A program made the position numbers and the translations under genes. The notes beneath the pieces were generated by a model that ran no database searches, was not told the origin of the DNA, and saw nothing but the letters and a program-made list of their open reading frames with translations. A stretch of 64,000 nt of DNA from Phoronis australis (lineage: Eukaryota > Phoronida > Phoronidae), in assembly GCA_002633005.1 (NCBI GenBank), contig NMRA01000225.1:371137-435136 (forward strand). The letters run 5' to 3'. Shown one piece after another: positions 11,201-26,200 of the stretch (position 1 is the first letter of the stretch; every line of letters begins with the position of its first letter).

Positions 11201-14200
11201 ATGTGTTGGTTGTTGGTCGTAGACAAAGAAATATTTTTGTCGTCATCAAGTTATATTGTCGTTGTTTTTTGATTGGCCTGTTTATTTCAGTTTTTTATGT
11301 GTGACATACTTTTGCATTTATTTCAAACAAAAAATATTTGACAATTAGTGTTGTTGGCGTGATTTACAGCTTGGCGGCATCTTTTGCAACAAGCTGACCA
11401 GTCTATTTGAGGAGCTGGATAATTGCCTTCTGAACACCTCAAACTTATGTTGAATGCATCAGTTACAAATAGTTTCAGCAGTGATTACCTTGTGGTCAGC
11501 ATTCCAACAATTGCTTTTACACATCATTCAGCACTTAATAAGGCGTAGAAATATTCACTTTGATTATTGTTTACACTTCTTGCTCTCCTTGTGGAATCAA
11601 TGTTAGATCAACAGTTTCTAGCTTTGATGCCTAGGTTTTCCTTGTCTGCCATTGTCTGTCCGCCATTGTGAGAGCCTTGACTTGTGTGTGTGGGCCTAAC
11701 TCACCTGCTGGAATAAAGTAACCAGTCATGGCTATGGAACGCAGGTGTCTTAGTCAATCCAGACATAATTCAGTTGAAAAATTCGCATTATTATTTTCTG
11801 ACTCTCGTGGTTTTCTTTCTAGTCTAGTTTCTTTTTGATGGCGTAGTATTGGAAGTAATAGTTTATCTGTCTTAGTAAATGTCATTGGCTATTTACATTT
11901 AGATTTGAGTTAAACTTGGGATTTTGGAAGACTTAGGTATTGTATTGTCTTCACAAGATGGCTGCTATATGCTTTCTGTGAAATGATGAACAGCGCAGCA
12001 CATCTGTAAGTGTTCATGTCCCCCTTTGTCGCCTTTGACCTTTTGATTCAGACATGATAGTCTGCATTTTAATTGCTCATAAATACCCAATAACATAATA
12101 TTAGTTATAATAACAAGACTATCCCTTTAGGACATGTTTCTAGTGTCATTAAGGAAGATACAGGATTAGAATGAAGACCAAAAGGGATGTATGTATGAAC
12201 AAATGTGCCAAGGTACAAGAGCAGACGAAAATCGCATGTGCTGGGCCACAGTTGCCAAGGTTGGGCAGACCAACATGTTGAGACGAACTGTACCAGTCAG
12301 TCAGTCAAGTGTAGCCTTTCTCTTGAAGATATGTTTTCACAAAAATCACGTTTGTGCACAATTACGAACTTCTAGTCGTTACTACAGCGTTACTACAGCG
12401 AGTTCTCACATGGAATGTTTCCCAAAATTGGATCACTCAGAAAGCTGAATGTTAACCAAATGAAGATAGATTAGTAAAGCATTGCCCAGCGTGCAATGGC
12501 TTTAGCATGTGGTGATCTTTATAGACTGTCTCTCTCTGTTTGTCTGGGGCATTTCTCCCAGAATAAATGTTCCACACTTGTCACTCTTGTGTGTATACTT
12601 TGGGTCCTCACTCCTGTAGCGGGATAACATCGGTACATCTGTGATGATAAGGATAATGGGTTGATGTGATGCTCATGAAACATCTTAAAAGCCATGGATC
12701 CTGTTGCTTTGTTGTACCTAAAGGGTTCCATTACATTCTCAAGTTTCACTATTTTACAACACGCTTTTATTTGTACTATTTGCATATCACCAGCAAACCC
12801 ATCAATGTTTTACACTGATAATCGATGGTCCCCTTTCTTTGCCTGGTTTTGACAATGCTAGGAATGTGAAGGTGTTCAATAAAGAATGGCCATTTGATGT
12901 CAAAACACTAGCAGTGTTTGTCTTCGCCATACACTCCAGCTAATCAGTCCAATAGTGGCCCTGTTTGGCCAATGTCATTAGGATGAAGGCCTTTGTCAGC
13001 TGGGCATGTGTGCACTGATCAGCAGGTAAACCGTTATGGAGGTCTTGAGTTGGAAAAACTGCAATATGGTGTATAACAAGTGGTCCAATCTGACGAAATC
13101 TTCAATAACTAGTGAACTTAACACCTTGTTTCTGCCATTCTGAACAGAGGAGTACGCTACACAGTTTCTGACACTTGAACTGTCATTACCCAATCAGCAT
13201 AGTGGAGACACCACAGGACAACTACCTTAGTTTCGAGAGGGGCTTTGTTAAAGGCACAGGGATACTGCCAAGATTCTCATCTTCTCATTATGTGACCATT
13301 AGGCATTGATTGGTCAATCGGGTTATACCTGAAAACTCAGCATGCATGGATCATATGCAAAGGCATTGAGTATGGTCCTGGTATGAGCCGTGTATGCTTG
13401 AAGTTCGAGGAACAGGGTGGCATGATGAAGAAATTTCTGGGAAAATACTTTGGTAAAAGGGGGCCGAGATCCGATGATGGGGAAGATGACTCGATGTACT
13501 GGACTTTTGATAGGTGAGCCAAGGGTGTTTTGGTAGTGTTAAACTCGGTGCATGTCATGAAACTATCATTCCTGCTGTTTTGAACAGGTACTTTCTGAAG
13601 TAACACAGTGGCACTCTGTTTCTGTGGTGTTTCCCCACAATGCTACACGTCAGCGGAGCACTCATCCCGCTATTGCTGCTGCTCAAAATAGATCAAAATT
13701 TGTTCGCAATTTGACATTTTGATGCCAATAAAAGTTTTACTATTGCATGGTGAGTTGCCATGCTAAAAAGTTGTAGGGGATGAGATAAATGGTTCCTGTT
13801 TTGGACTCTGCTCAGTAGTATGTGTTAGGGGCCCAGCATTTAAACACTATACTAAACATCCAATACATTTTCTTACCTCCATAAAAGAGGAGAGTTGAAT
13901 TCTGGAAATTGCTATTGCAGTATATTAGAGAATGGTATGCCAATAGAACAAGGTATACTGTAAAAGTAGTGACTCATACTAAATAGGTCAAGCGGTCGAT
14001 TGACATGGTTCGATAGTGAAATCTAAAACTTTATTTGTCTCAAATTTAATACTCAACAACTGAAAGGTGCTCGTATCAAATGAAACAAGTGCATTCCTTA
14101 GCGTTGCTTTGTCTTATAGCCAGATGTAATGGTACACTCTGCAATAGAAAAATTTTTGTCTCAAACATCACGTGCAGACTTGGCCTAACCACCTTGAACT

Positions 14201-17200
14201 TCGTTCCGCTAAGTGCAATTCAGTATAGATGATAATGTTTGATACAGTGGTTTTTGATCACTGCCCAATACCCTGCCTAACACATTTCCAGATAAAAGTT
14301 TGAAAATCTCCCATATCAATTTCTAGACATTCCATTAGATATCTGTTTGGTAAGTGAATTTGGAGGCCCCTCTTATCAGGCTGGTGTCAGATGTTGATTC
14401 GGACATATCATGCCTCCTATTAGCCTGTTATCTCTGGGTTTTTATCAAGTGCACAACACAGGTGGATCTAACAGTAACAGATCACCTCTTGATGGTAGTG
14501 TTTATTCCCAGGTGGAAGGACAAGCTGGTCTTGTTTGCTCGGTTGTGTTTTGGTCTGTGTCTTCACAATGCTGGGTTGTCAGGCCCACTGGCAATCATTG
14601 GTATGTTGTTGTAATCTGTGATGACAGCGGTCAGTGGCTGTTATTCTAATCTGTGGTGACAGGTGCTGTGTCTGTCAGAGTGCCAAGTAGAGTGAGGTGT
14701 GAAATAGGTAGCAAATAGTTTAGAGCATCATACACCATCCATTTGTATATTGGAAAAGTTGTTGATTAAGACATCATCGCTCTGTTGGCTTTGATACAAT
14801 AATTTAAACTTAAGTTACACAGGTGTGATATAATTTGCTCAATTTTATGCAGAAGGCCCACTATTTTGAAACCAGTGGCCTTTGTAATAGAGAAGAGAGT
14901 TTCTGCAAAAGCAAGCTCCACTTGTCAGCTGCCGTTTTGAATGTTAAGTTAGTATGTAAGCTATCAGTTGTTTGTAAATGAGCCCAGAGCTTTATTTGGA
15001 ATATATCGTTTAAGGACCATTAGACAAATCCAAATACGTGTCCTGGTGTATGTTTGAAAATGAAATATGCTCGGGTGTGGTAGGATTCAACCTTGCATGT
15101 TTTGGGCCTATCTTCAGAAGATGTTCTTTATACATGCTCACTGGGCATATCTTAAGATGGGTAGTCTGCAAAGTATCTTTTTGTGACTTTTCCTGGGCTA
15201 CATGCTGGTGGGTGTGTGTCATTTAATCCCTATAGAGATCAACTTGCAGGGAGGTCAGACAGCAGACTTCTGCTGTGTGTTGTGGCTAGAAGGAGTCCTG
15301 GTGTACATGGTGCAGTGGCAGAATACTGTAGTGGATAGCTTGGCATGAATACACATTTCCTGGGCTCTGTCATCTGCCTCAATAAACAAGTTGAACTGTG
15401 GTGATTATCACCAACCACCCAAGCTGTATCCCTGCAAAGAGCACAGTTAGACCACCTTTGTGAAGTTTTCCTCCATTCCCCATTAAGGTTTTTGTAAGAT
15501 GGAGACATTGATAAGGCATTGTGACCTTCTAAAGACCACTGTAACATTTGTGTTCTTGGGAGACTTATTACTGAGTTATGTTACATTTACAAGGAATTTT
15601 ATGAAAGAGGGATGTTGACTTTTAATTTCTGGTGTCTGCTTCTGCATATTCATTCTACATTTTGACTGGTAGTAGTGGCTCAATATTATATTCTGGGAAT
15701 TGCTGTAAAGCATTTGATACCTTTGACCACAACAATCTCTCATACAGTTGTTGATGTTCCAGTGTTGGTTTAACAAAAATTTGACTGGCANAAGAATCGA
15801 AAATTACATCGAGGAAACTGTTCCTCGCTACAGCGACCCGCAATTTAAGTCGCAGTTTCGGATGAATCGGTCAACTTTTGAGGTTAGTGTTCGTGTTGCA
15901 GAACCATAATGGTTTCACATGTTGCAGACGTGAAGCCTTCGCAGGACGCCATCTTGGAAATCTAAGCGAACATGCTCTCGAGTTTGTTCGCGAGCGCTCG
16001 CGAACGCTTACGTGAACACAGCTGTTCAGGACGAGGGCGCTCAAATCGCTCGCGGGCGCTCACTCTATTGAACACGCTTCTGGTGTACATGGTGCAGTGG
16101 CAGAATACTGTAGTAGATAGTTTGGCATGAATACACATTTCCTGGGCTCTGTCATCTGCCTCAATAAACAAGTTGAACTGTGGTGATTACCGTATCACCA
16201 ACCACCCAAGCTGTATCCCTGCAAAGAGCACAGTTAGACCACCTTTGTGAAGTTTTCCTCCATTCCCCATTAAGGTTTTTGTAAGATGGAGACATTGATA
16301 AGGCATTGTGACCTTCTAAAGACCACTGTAACATTTGTGTTCTTGGGAGACTTATTACTGAGTTATGTTACATTTACAAGGAATTTTATGAAAGAGGGAT
16401 GTTGACTTTTAATTTCTGGTGTCTGCTTCTGCATATTCATTCTACATTTTGACTGGTAGTAGTGGCTCAATATTATATTCTGGGAATTACTGTAAAGCAT
16501 TTGATACCTTTGACCACAACAATCTCTCATACAGTTGTTGATGTTCCAGTGTTGGTTTAACAAAAATTTGACTGGCAGGTTTTGCTTAACCTGTGTTAAA
16601 CCAACTAAACCTATTTGTAGGGATTAGGTAATGGTAACCCTTCACTCAACAGTTGGAAGTGTTGTTACCCCAGTTCGTAGTTTTAGTCTAGGTATTGCTA
16701 TTACTTTTTGATGCACCCCAAGTTAGTGGCTCGGTGTGCCAGTGTTTCCTACAAGATTTTCTGCGGCGCCCACATGCTCAGTTGTAACTTTGAAGTAGCT
16801 GTGTTCACACTGAGTTGCAATGGTTATATGGTAACATACCTTCTCAGAGAGATATTACTGTGTTACTGTTGCGACTTTTGAAACCGGTTTTAAAGTATTC
16901 AGGCTAAAATGTATAATCTTTAAATTGGTTTCAAAAGTATAACCACTTTGATATAGACAGGTTATAAAATACTTTTCAGATAAGTTTTGGAAAGTGTTAG
17001 TCTGAGTGAAGAGTGAACTTTGGTCTTGGACTGAAGTTAAAATTGCCCATTAACTTTGCAGTTAAAAAGTGAATTTAATCCAGGAACATTGGTATGAGTG
17101 CTTTAATTTGGTGTCTCCAGTGTTATCGGCAGGCATAGCTGTCAATAATGGAACAAGTGTGTTTGGTAATGTTATATTCAAATATTTAGTATTCTGCCAC

Positions 17201-20200
17201 TGCAAGCACTTCATTTAACTCCTTATTGGAACATATTCTTGATTTTTCCATTTTAAAAAGATTGTCATGGTTTATACAATGGTATCACAGTACCTTCTGG
17301 TGATGACTTCAATGACCCAGGGTCAAAACAACCAATAGCTTCGTTGAACGCTTACATTAGCTTCCGAAACCGATACGAAATATTCAACATTTTGTGGTTA
17401 ATATAATTTTTTATCGGAGTTAGTTCAATAGTCTGAAAGTGCTGTAAATGGACACTCACTTGAGTTGTGACGATATACAACCGTCTACTGATGTCAGGTG
17501 TAAAACTGCGATAACATTGCTGAATTAAGTGTTCTCTCCTCGTTTCGCAAGATTACACTTCATTCAAGATGTTTGCCTGAAGATTTTCTGGTGTGGAGCC
17601 AGGATTACCTAGCTGCCATTAGTCACGGGGTGTCCAGAGCTGGAGTGTGCCACATCTTAGCAACCTGCCCTCCCTGTCCATTGGTAGCTGTAATAAAACC
17701 TGGTGAAAAATGGCTTCTGTTATTTGCCTTATCTATTGACAGTCACCTATTACACATATTTGTCAAGAAGAAATTGATGCCCTCTCATGACCGTTAGTAA
17801 ATAGTGGTAATACCACTGAATGATTTAAGTTTTTTAAGGTTCAGTTACTCCTGGGAGAATAGCAGCAGCACTGCACCATTTAGTTCTCTTAAAAATTAAT
17901 TGAATGTTACCTTACAATAAAATCTCGCCAAATTTTAATTATTGAGATGCCTTGTCATGTTCAGGTTGTATAACATAGATTGCCATCAAACAAACCGCGT
18001 GTTTTGAATAGTTGTGGGACGGGTTTTCTTGAAAACGAGACGGGTTTTAGTAATTGCATTTTTTACAAGATTGTTTCAGTGTTATCGTAAAAATTGATTG
18101 CTAGTAAATAAACTGGAAAAAATCGAAATTGTTCTTATGTTAAACGTTAGAAACTTGCTCGAGCTGATTTCCACCTGCCTGAGTGTAACATTTGACAGGT
18201 TTTGGGTGTTGGAAATTTAAGATTGTAGTATTGTCCAGATTAGTGCTCATGGTGTTTGGATGGAGAAACTCAAGGGATAGGGATTGATCCTGAACGCAAC
18301 AAATAATGACTGCTTGAGAAAAGTTGGAGGGTGAGCATTGAACTGAATGTATAGTAATGGTGTTCAGATAATGGAAGTGCTTCCATCCGAAAACTGATTT
18401 TGTCCCACCACTTAGTCTTATTGTGACGACAATGAAGTCTCAAATTGATGAGTTCAAGCGCAGCGTAGACGAAGAGCTATGAGGTCAGATGGCGCTTTGA
18501 GTGGAAGTTGGCTGAGCACGCAGCTCATGTCAACGGGTTAACAGTTGAATGAAATACCGGCCAGTTTATTTGAAGCGGCTGTAACATACATTCTGTCAAG
18601 AAGCGAATGTTTTGATTCCGACCTCTTACCGTTACAAAATTGGCCTCAACTTTGGATTCGCAGTTCAATATTCTTTGAGATCGTGTTGGGCACATAAAAT
18701 GATCCACCGACAGTAGCGAACTGATATCATCTTCGTTGTTACTGAGGAAAAATTTGTGACCAGTTTGGTATTAGTGGTCTAAATTTATGGTTGGTGTGAT
18801 GGAAGGCAGATTAGTGACTACTTTTTGATCCTTGTTTTCACATCTTGATGTGCACCTCTGTCTAACATTAGGCACAGTACCAGACAAAAGTAATCGAACA
18901 AAATAACATTTTCTAATCATGACAGCTAATCATGTTAACATCACAATGACCGATAATAATAACTATTGTTTGGAAAGATTATAATCACAGAATGGCTTAT
19001 TAATTGCATCAGTTTTTGGCCACAATAGAATAAGAAACAGGACAGTCGTCACCTTACTAACTTTCCCCATTTATGTCCGTTCGGTATGGGTCAAGAGCAA
19101 AAACCGCTCTGGCGATGAATTTTGACTTCTGACTAGTTGTCATGACAGGGAATTCCTTGTCATTTTGTCTGAATACTTCTGTTTTGTACCATAGGTGGTT
19201 TTACCACTGTGTTGGTGCACATGCTATACACTGGCATTGTGTTGTGTTTTATCAGGTATTGTTAATGACTGCACTCTAAGGTAATTTGTTCAACAGCCTC
19301 AGGCACTGACTTGAAGTATGTGCAGGTCATATGGTATCACATGTTTGCTGTGTAAGTGAAAGTTATTGTCAGAAACTATTGATATCCCAGATGGTGGACA
19401 ATTGGCAGAGGGTGACTGGAGGTGAGCCATTTTGACAGTGAACTCTGTTTCACCTTTCATCAGCCAATTAAAACATTGGATAGTGTCTCAGGAATCTTAC
19501 CTCTATAAGTTTTGCAAGCAAGAGAGTGAAGCAAAGTGAATAGTCTCTTTAGTGAAGTGAGAGCGTGAAAGCGCGTTCTATTCAATCAAATTTTGTTGGA
19601 CAATTAACCAGTCAGGTAGAAGACGGAACCTAATCTGTTTTATTCATGGACAATCATGCAACCTTGGTTTTTTGCATCTCCTACTTTGGTGTCACTTCAT
19701 ACAACAATGGTATTTTGACGGTGGGATAACAATAAAGAGTTAAAAATGTTGTTACACCCTGCTTAAATCTACACCGATATCACTATAGACAAGGCTAAAC
19801 GTTTGTCACAGTCAAGTTGTACTATCCCCTAACCGCCATATTGGCAAAGCACAGTAAATGCTTGACTTTCTTAATGCTTGAAGACGTGGCTTTATATATG
19901 CTTACATTTTGGATCCGCAACTACTCTTGTTGGCAGAGATGGCTGTTTTTCAAGTGCAGTATTAAACATCAGCTGGTGCCTGGCTCTCGAAGTGGGTTAA
20001 TTCTAATGTTTTGTTCAGGCATTCTTCCCTTTTCACCGCAGTTTTCTTTGTTTTTATAATTTATTCATTTGCAGGTGCTTTAATCTTGTTGTCCTGTTTG
20101 TCCGCTGTCTGGTCGTGGACCCTGACAAGCAAAGGGCAATTAAAACGACTTTTATCACCCCGCTTGTGTTTGCTTTATCAACATCGGAATTAACGTTAGT

Positions 20201-23200
20201 GTATTTTAGGTAACATTCCAACCAAGTCAAACAATGTATAAAATGCCTCGGTTATTCCTTCAAAAGTCTTACGCAGATCAGGATTAAAAAACAAAGTTTG
20301 TGTGTAGGTGCTTTTGCCTCGACGTTTATCAACACGATGTGAACAATCAGCCAACATGCGTGCGTATGTCAATATTTGCCATTCCTGCGTCGACCAATAA
20401 GCAGGGTGTCTGGCAGTTTTGTTCCTGCTCGTTAGATTGATTACTGATAGATGCTATTATCTGACTGGGACTGCTCAAATGGCCCATGATAGGGTGACTT
20501 GGGGCCCTGAGGTTGACTCATCAGTCTGGATACAGGTTAGGCACTGAGAAAGAGGCTTGCCTTGGATTAGGCCAAGAGAATAACGTTTGTTTATCCCATG
20601 CACTATGCTAACTAAACTAAAATGTGGATAAACATGGTTAATTGTGAAACGATTCTTGCAAATACAATTAGGATGGTTTTCTAAGTCTTCACCTCAGCTA
20701 CACCCGGATAAGTCAAGGATTTCACTTGAGGTCATCTTAGACTGACAAGACTGACTCTACTGGTGTTGTTGGATCTCAGTGTTTATTATGTTTTGACTGT
20801 GTTTCGTGAGATGTTGAAGCATACCTACTCAGCCAGGTGAGTGGAGATTTCTAGGGATTTGTGTAGAGAGGATATAGAGAGGTGCAATTCGTGTGAACAA
20901 GAGAACTTGGCCTGAAACTCTGGTCCATAATGTTCAACAACAAGGTGTCATAATGGTGCACTGATAGAAAAGTAAAAAAACTATAGAAAAATGCATGGAG
21001 TCGTAAAGATTTTTAGATTTTGCATATGATGTCAAGTGGTTGTTGGTCTCTCCCAAGATTAAGAGTTTTACCTGACACTATTATCTTACCCGAAACACGA
21101 GTGGGCCTTAATTCTTGCTTTACTCTGTAGCTTTTTGTGAACAATTATGCATGAGGATGGCAGTCATCGTAGGTTTATATTTGGCACATTCTGGACATGC
21201 TGTTAAGACAATTCAAATTTCTGTTATGCAAATATTAATGGCCTCTTACTGGTACTTAAAATTTCCAAGAATCTTATTTCCTTGGCCTGTGAACTGTTTT
21301 TAAAGGAGAACCAAGAGCCGCCGTCCAAAGTGTACAAATACCTCGACTTAAACAAGAAAAATAAACTCCACTCAGCCCTAATTGGAACCCACACTTAATT
21401 TTTGATCTTTACTTTTTTGTGAAGATAGATAGCACCGAATAATTTTTATGCTGTACACCACAGTATCCATTTGTCAGTGTTTTGAGAACCTGTAGATGTT
21501 CACAACAGTTCAGGACCCTTTTAATAACGGAAAATGTCAGTTTTGACAAATACTTTTGTCCGAAATCGGTAAAAATTTTACGGTTGCATTGATATTAGAG
21601 CGTTCTTTCAAGCACTCATGTGTTTGGGCACTTGAATGAGCTCAAAATTTGGAAGGCTAATGTGTTAAATTATCGTCATCATATTGTTCAATAATGAATA
21701 CCATGACCAATCTCAAAGCCTCCCCCAACTCTGACGGTATTAAGTATTATGGAGGCGCAGACCTATTAAGTATGCCAGCTTTTAAATTTACTTCCAACAT
21801 GAGATGACATCATATTCTATATTGGTCTTTTTATGTTGGGGTGTAAGTTAATCTCGTAAGACTGTTTAATAACGTACATTTGCCAAGTCAAACCCTTTGT
21901 CGGCGAATGTTTTCAATACATAGCAAAAAATTATTTGACTTTGTTCTGTTATGCAGAAATCTAGCCAGTCATTTTCATAAATGCATTGTGCTCGTTCTGA
22001 ATGGTGATAAAAACAGCGGACCATAGCTTCTTGGTTAAATAGAGAAAGTGCGCACAAAGCCATGAAAGCCTCTGATTTTGTTCCCAAGTGCCACTGCTTA
22101 CTGTACACAGTTCACTATGTACTTCAGACATTTGTTAGTTTTGAAAGTATTTACCCTTTGTTGGCAGTGAATTACCGCCTGTATATTACCCAGACTTGAA
22201 AAGAGGTCCGCCATCCCATAATAGTCGTTCACCTACAGACTGGAGGTGTAGTTGACGCTGTAGATGGATAGTTATTGTGGAAGGTTACATTGGGGTACTT
22301 GACAGAGTTTGTAAAATGTTGAGTGGATGATGCAGGAGAGGCTGTTTCATACTGAAGGTAATATTACTTATGCATTCTAGCCATGCGTGAGTAAGCCAGG
22401 TAACCACATCAGTATTACTGGGTTCATTTACCTGATGACAGATCAATACTGAGGTTTTTTGTGTGCTCAGCTCTGTTTGCTGAACGCTGTTGCATCAGTG
22501 GTAGGGTTGTATTTTCGTGTTAGTGTGCCGGTGTCAGGTTGTGTGGGTTACGTATAGACCGGTGTATTGAAGTCATGTTAGTATAGGACTGCTGTGAACA
22601 TTGGTGACGGGTAGAGTTCAAAATGGCGTCACCTGTAATTAGACTGACATGACATGCTGTGGTCGTGTTTGTGCTGTGTTTAACCATAAAGGTATGATAA
22701 ATGTACAGTTGTGTTACTTACAAGTGAAATAATCTGTTGTCTCGTGTAGTCAAGCAGCCATGTAGTGACTATAGAACTACATTTGGAATAGGCAATAGTC
22801 TGATATGACGTGCCCGTATTTTGAGAACCAGTTTGATGCCCGTTATTCAATGGATAAAACTGGTTCTCAAAATTCGGGCACTTTTTTACTTTTGGGATAA
22901 TTCTAAGGTGGTCTTGCTTGAAGTGTAATCCATTGCCATTCTGTCTTTACTTACTGTTGTGCTGCCAAACTCCGATCTGTAGTCTGTGTAATGACTAGAC
23001 TTTGACCCTGACATTATATCAGAAACATAGAGATGTAGCAGTTAGAGGAATGGCCCTAACATTATATCAGAAACGGAGATGTAGCAGTTAGAGGAATGGT
23101 GTAACTCATTGCCCAAGTAGGAGAAAGGTATCCTTTTGTGTTAGTAGGGCTTAAAGTAGATAAAGATAGTGATTTATATTCAACCTGTTGATACTGCTCT

Positions 23201-26200
23201 GTGATTACTAGGGATTCTTGTCCACCCACTTGATGAAACGCCCGAGAATAGAAACTGTTCAATTCTCATCAGTTTCAGTGATAAAATGATTACATTTATC
23301 AAGAAAGTTACATGCAGGTAATGCTTTTGTCTCCTGACTTACTACTACACTTAGTGAGAAATGATAATTGGTCTGGATTGTAGTCGTGAATGGTAACTTT
23401 AAGGACCTTTTCATACTATCTTAACTCCAGTAGCTGAGAAGCTTGATATAAAATGTGAAGTTAGTATTAATTAAACCTTTCACGCCGGCTTCAGCAGTTA
23501 AGCTGATGCCGAAATTATCGCAGTTTTATGTATAGGTCACAGGAGTTATCACAAGATGCAGGCATAATTTTTGTAAATTTTGAAGTACCGTGTATATGGT
23601 TTGATGAAGAAGGAAATGAAGGGCTTATTGTGATGGAATGTTCAATCATTAAAAAATATCAAGCAAAGCCTGTTGATAACGGTTCATACCTCAGTGAATT
23701 GTTGAGGATCCGCTATTAAAATCTACTGTTAACTACAAAATTAACTTGAACGATTGAGATCCAGGAGCAAAAGTAATCGTTGATACTGAACAATGCTCCC
23801 CAAAACCTGAAGGCCATGACGTTGATGACAAATTCCAATAGGACACCAGCAACATGGGTGTTTCTCTCTTAAAATGAAGCATGTTTTCTTCCAAGTACAT
23901 GCGATTTTAAAGTTGGTTCTTAGGAAATATATTGGGTACTTTTTGACTGAAGTCTGAAATTCTGCAAAACGTTCGTCAGATCTGACACTATTGGGATAAG
24001 AGGCTACGTATTGAATTTGATTCCGGTAGCAAACGACCATTCATTAACCAGTTCAATTACTGTTTAAGTAGGCTGGGATACTTTTTATTTCTGTTACCAG
24101 ACATGCCCATACCAGCGCATTCAACTGTAATTTCCTTGAATAGTTTCTAAAAGAATGTATTCAGTAAAGGTAATCAAAGCCAAGTTGTAAACCCAATGAG
24201 CTATGGGTAAAGTTTCATGGCTTATTCTCTCTGCTGTGTTTATTTGATTCAAAGGTAAATAAACATGCTAGCATGGTACATAAAACTGGGCTTGTTCTCT
24301 GATGCCAAGTTTTAGGAGTGAAGAAAAACAGATCTGTGTTAAACACAACATTGTTTCTTTCACATGCCATAATTCCTTCTTTTATGCCTCTCCAATCTAT
24401 TCACATGTTTGATTGTTTCATTTTCTTTATTTCGTACAATCATGGCTTCACTCGCCTGTGTGGCTCGTGCCAGTCACCATTTATGGGCATTGTCGTTTTG
24501 TTTCGACCGTCTTGTTAGTTGGTATTTCTGTAAAGCATTTGGCTTTGAGGCTTTTCCTGACAAAGTCAACACCCGAAGGGCTCTGTTTCACACAGTGGGT
24601 TGGCGGTGCTGCTGCACTGTTGAAATGTACGCCAGTTCAATATGTGGAGAAAATGGGAACTCTTGGGGAAAACCAGATGATAAAAAAAATCTTACGTGAG
24701 ACATAATGCCTCATTACTGACCCGAGCTGCAAAGACACAGTTTAGCCAAAACATCCTATTGCGTTGGTGGCACGCCCCTTCCAACCAGTTCCGTAGAATG
24801 AGAGCCCGTGGGAGTAGAGACTAATTATGAATCCATGTGCATTGATCATTTCCACGTATCCCTGTGATGCACTTGATGGTGGGGCTAGCATTGCACTTGT
24901 TCACTGTTCTATCCATTCACCTTTCACTCACCTTTCACTGGTGTTATTATAAAGGTGTTGTATTCTTCATGAAGTCTAAGCCATACATATGATGCTTGTT
25001 ATGTAATTTTTGTTCCATTTTACTTGTCACGGGGGCCCCCGTCCAGTGAATTCTGCGAACCTGCCCTGAATAGGAGACATTGCCGGGAATTCCTCGAATT
25101 ATTATTACTGGTATCCCCCAGGTCTTGTGTGCTATGTGTGTGAGTGGGTGCTGCGCTTACCAAACCAGTCCAGCGTGCAGAGGGTTCACCTCATCCATAA
25201 TGGTGTCCATTTAGTTAGCTGTTTGTTCAGCGAAGGTAAATACTGGTCGCAGTGTTCATCAGCAATAGGCCACTGTTGTTTCACAACTATGCAAGTTGTT
25301 TCATCTCTGCATCACTTGCTGCGAATGACTGGACCAAAGGGCCCCTGTAGCGTTGGCCGTCTGGATATGAAGTGACAGAGAACATTGGTGGTGACTATTC
25401 TTAGCATTGGTAATGAAATTTCTTAATATTTCGTGTACAAAAAATTTCAGAATTGACGTTTTTCTGTTTTCCAAAAGTTGATAGTTCAATGCCTGTCTGC
25501 AAATAACTAAAATTTTAGCTGATGTTGTGTAACGCCTGTTGCAGACCAGTGATGTTGGATGTAATGCATGGTATGTCGGCTGACATCAAAATTACACGCG
25601 ACATTGTAGGTGTTGCGGAGCATGTTCAGTGTGGTAAAACTTTTCGGACAACACTTTGTGGAAGTGGTACTTGTGACCAATCTAAAGTTGGATTTACGCT
25701 GCCTGAGTTGGTGGTCCACTCATTGGGCCAGACCAATTTTACAAACGTTTATCTAAATATATGATGCTATATGGAACGCAGTCAGAAAAATATTCAGGAC
25801 AATTGCAAATCTCAGCCAAAATAGAACTAGTCAAGGGATGTGAGTTAACTTGTGATTGACAAATGTTGCATTTGCATTTTGAACAGTGCATGGAAATCAT
25901 GTACTGGCACATGTACAAATTATGAATCTTACCATCTTGTAAACTTTTAATGTCTCAAGGTACAGTTAGTGTCTGTCTTCTGCTTGTGGTTCATGTCAGT
26001 GATTATTATAGGAATGTTGTTGAATTCAATGCCAGCTCTTAGTAGTCTTGGGTAAAAATTCTCGAATCTGAGAAAGTCTCTAAAATTTGAGGTGCCGGCA
26101 TTCAAACCAAAATTGAATTTTCTTGATTCTAATGATTGGGCGTGGGCAGTTCTGGCATCCATTATTGTATGACGTTTCTCTAACAACAGAATCTGAGAAA

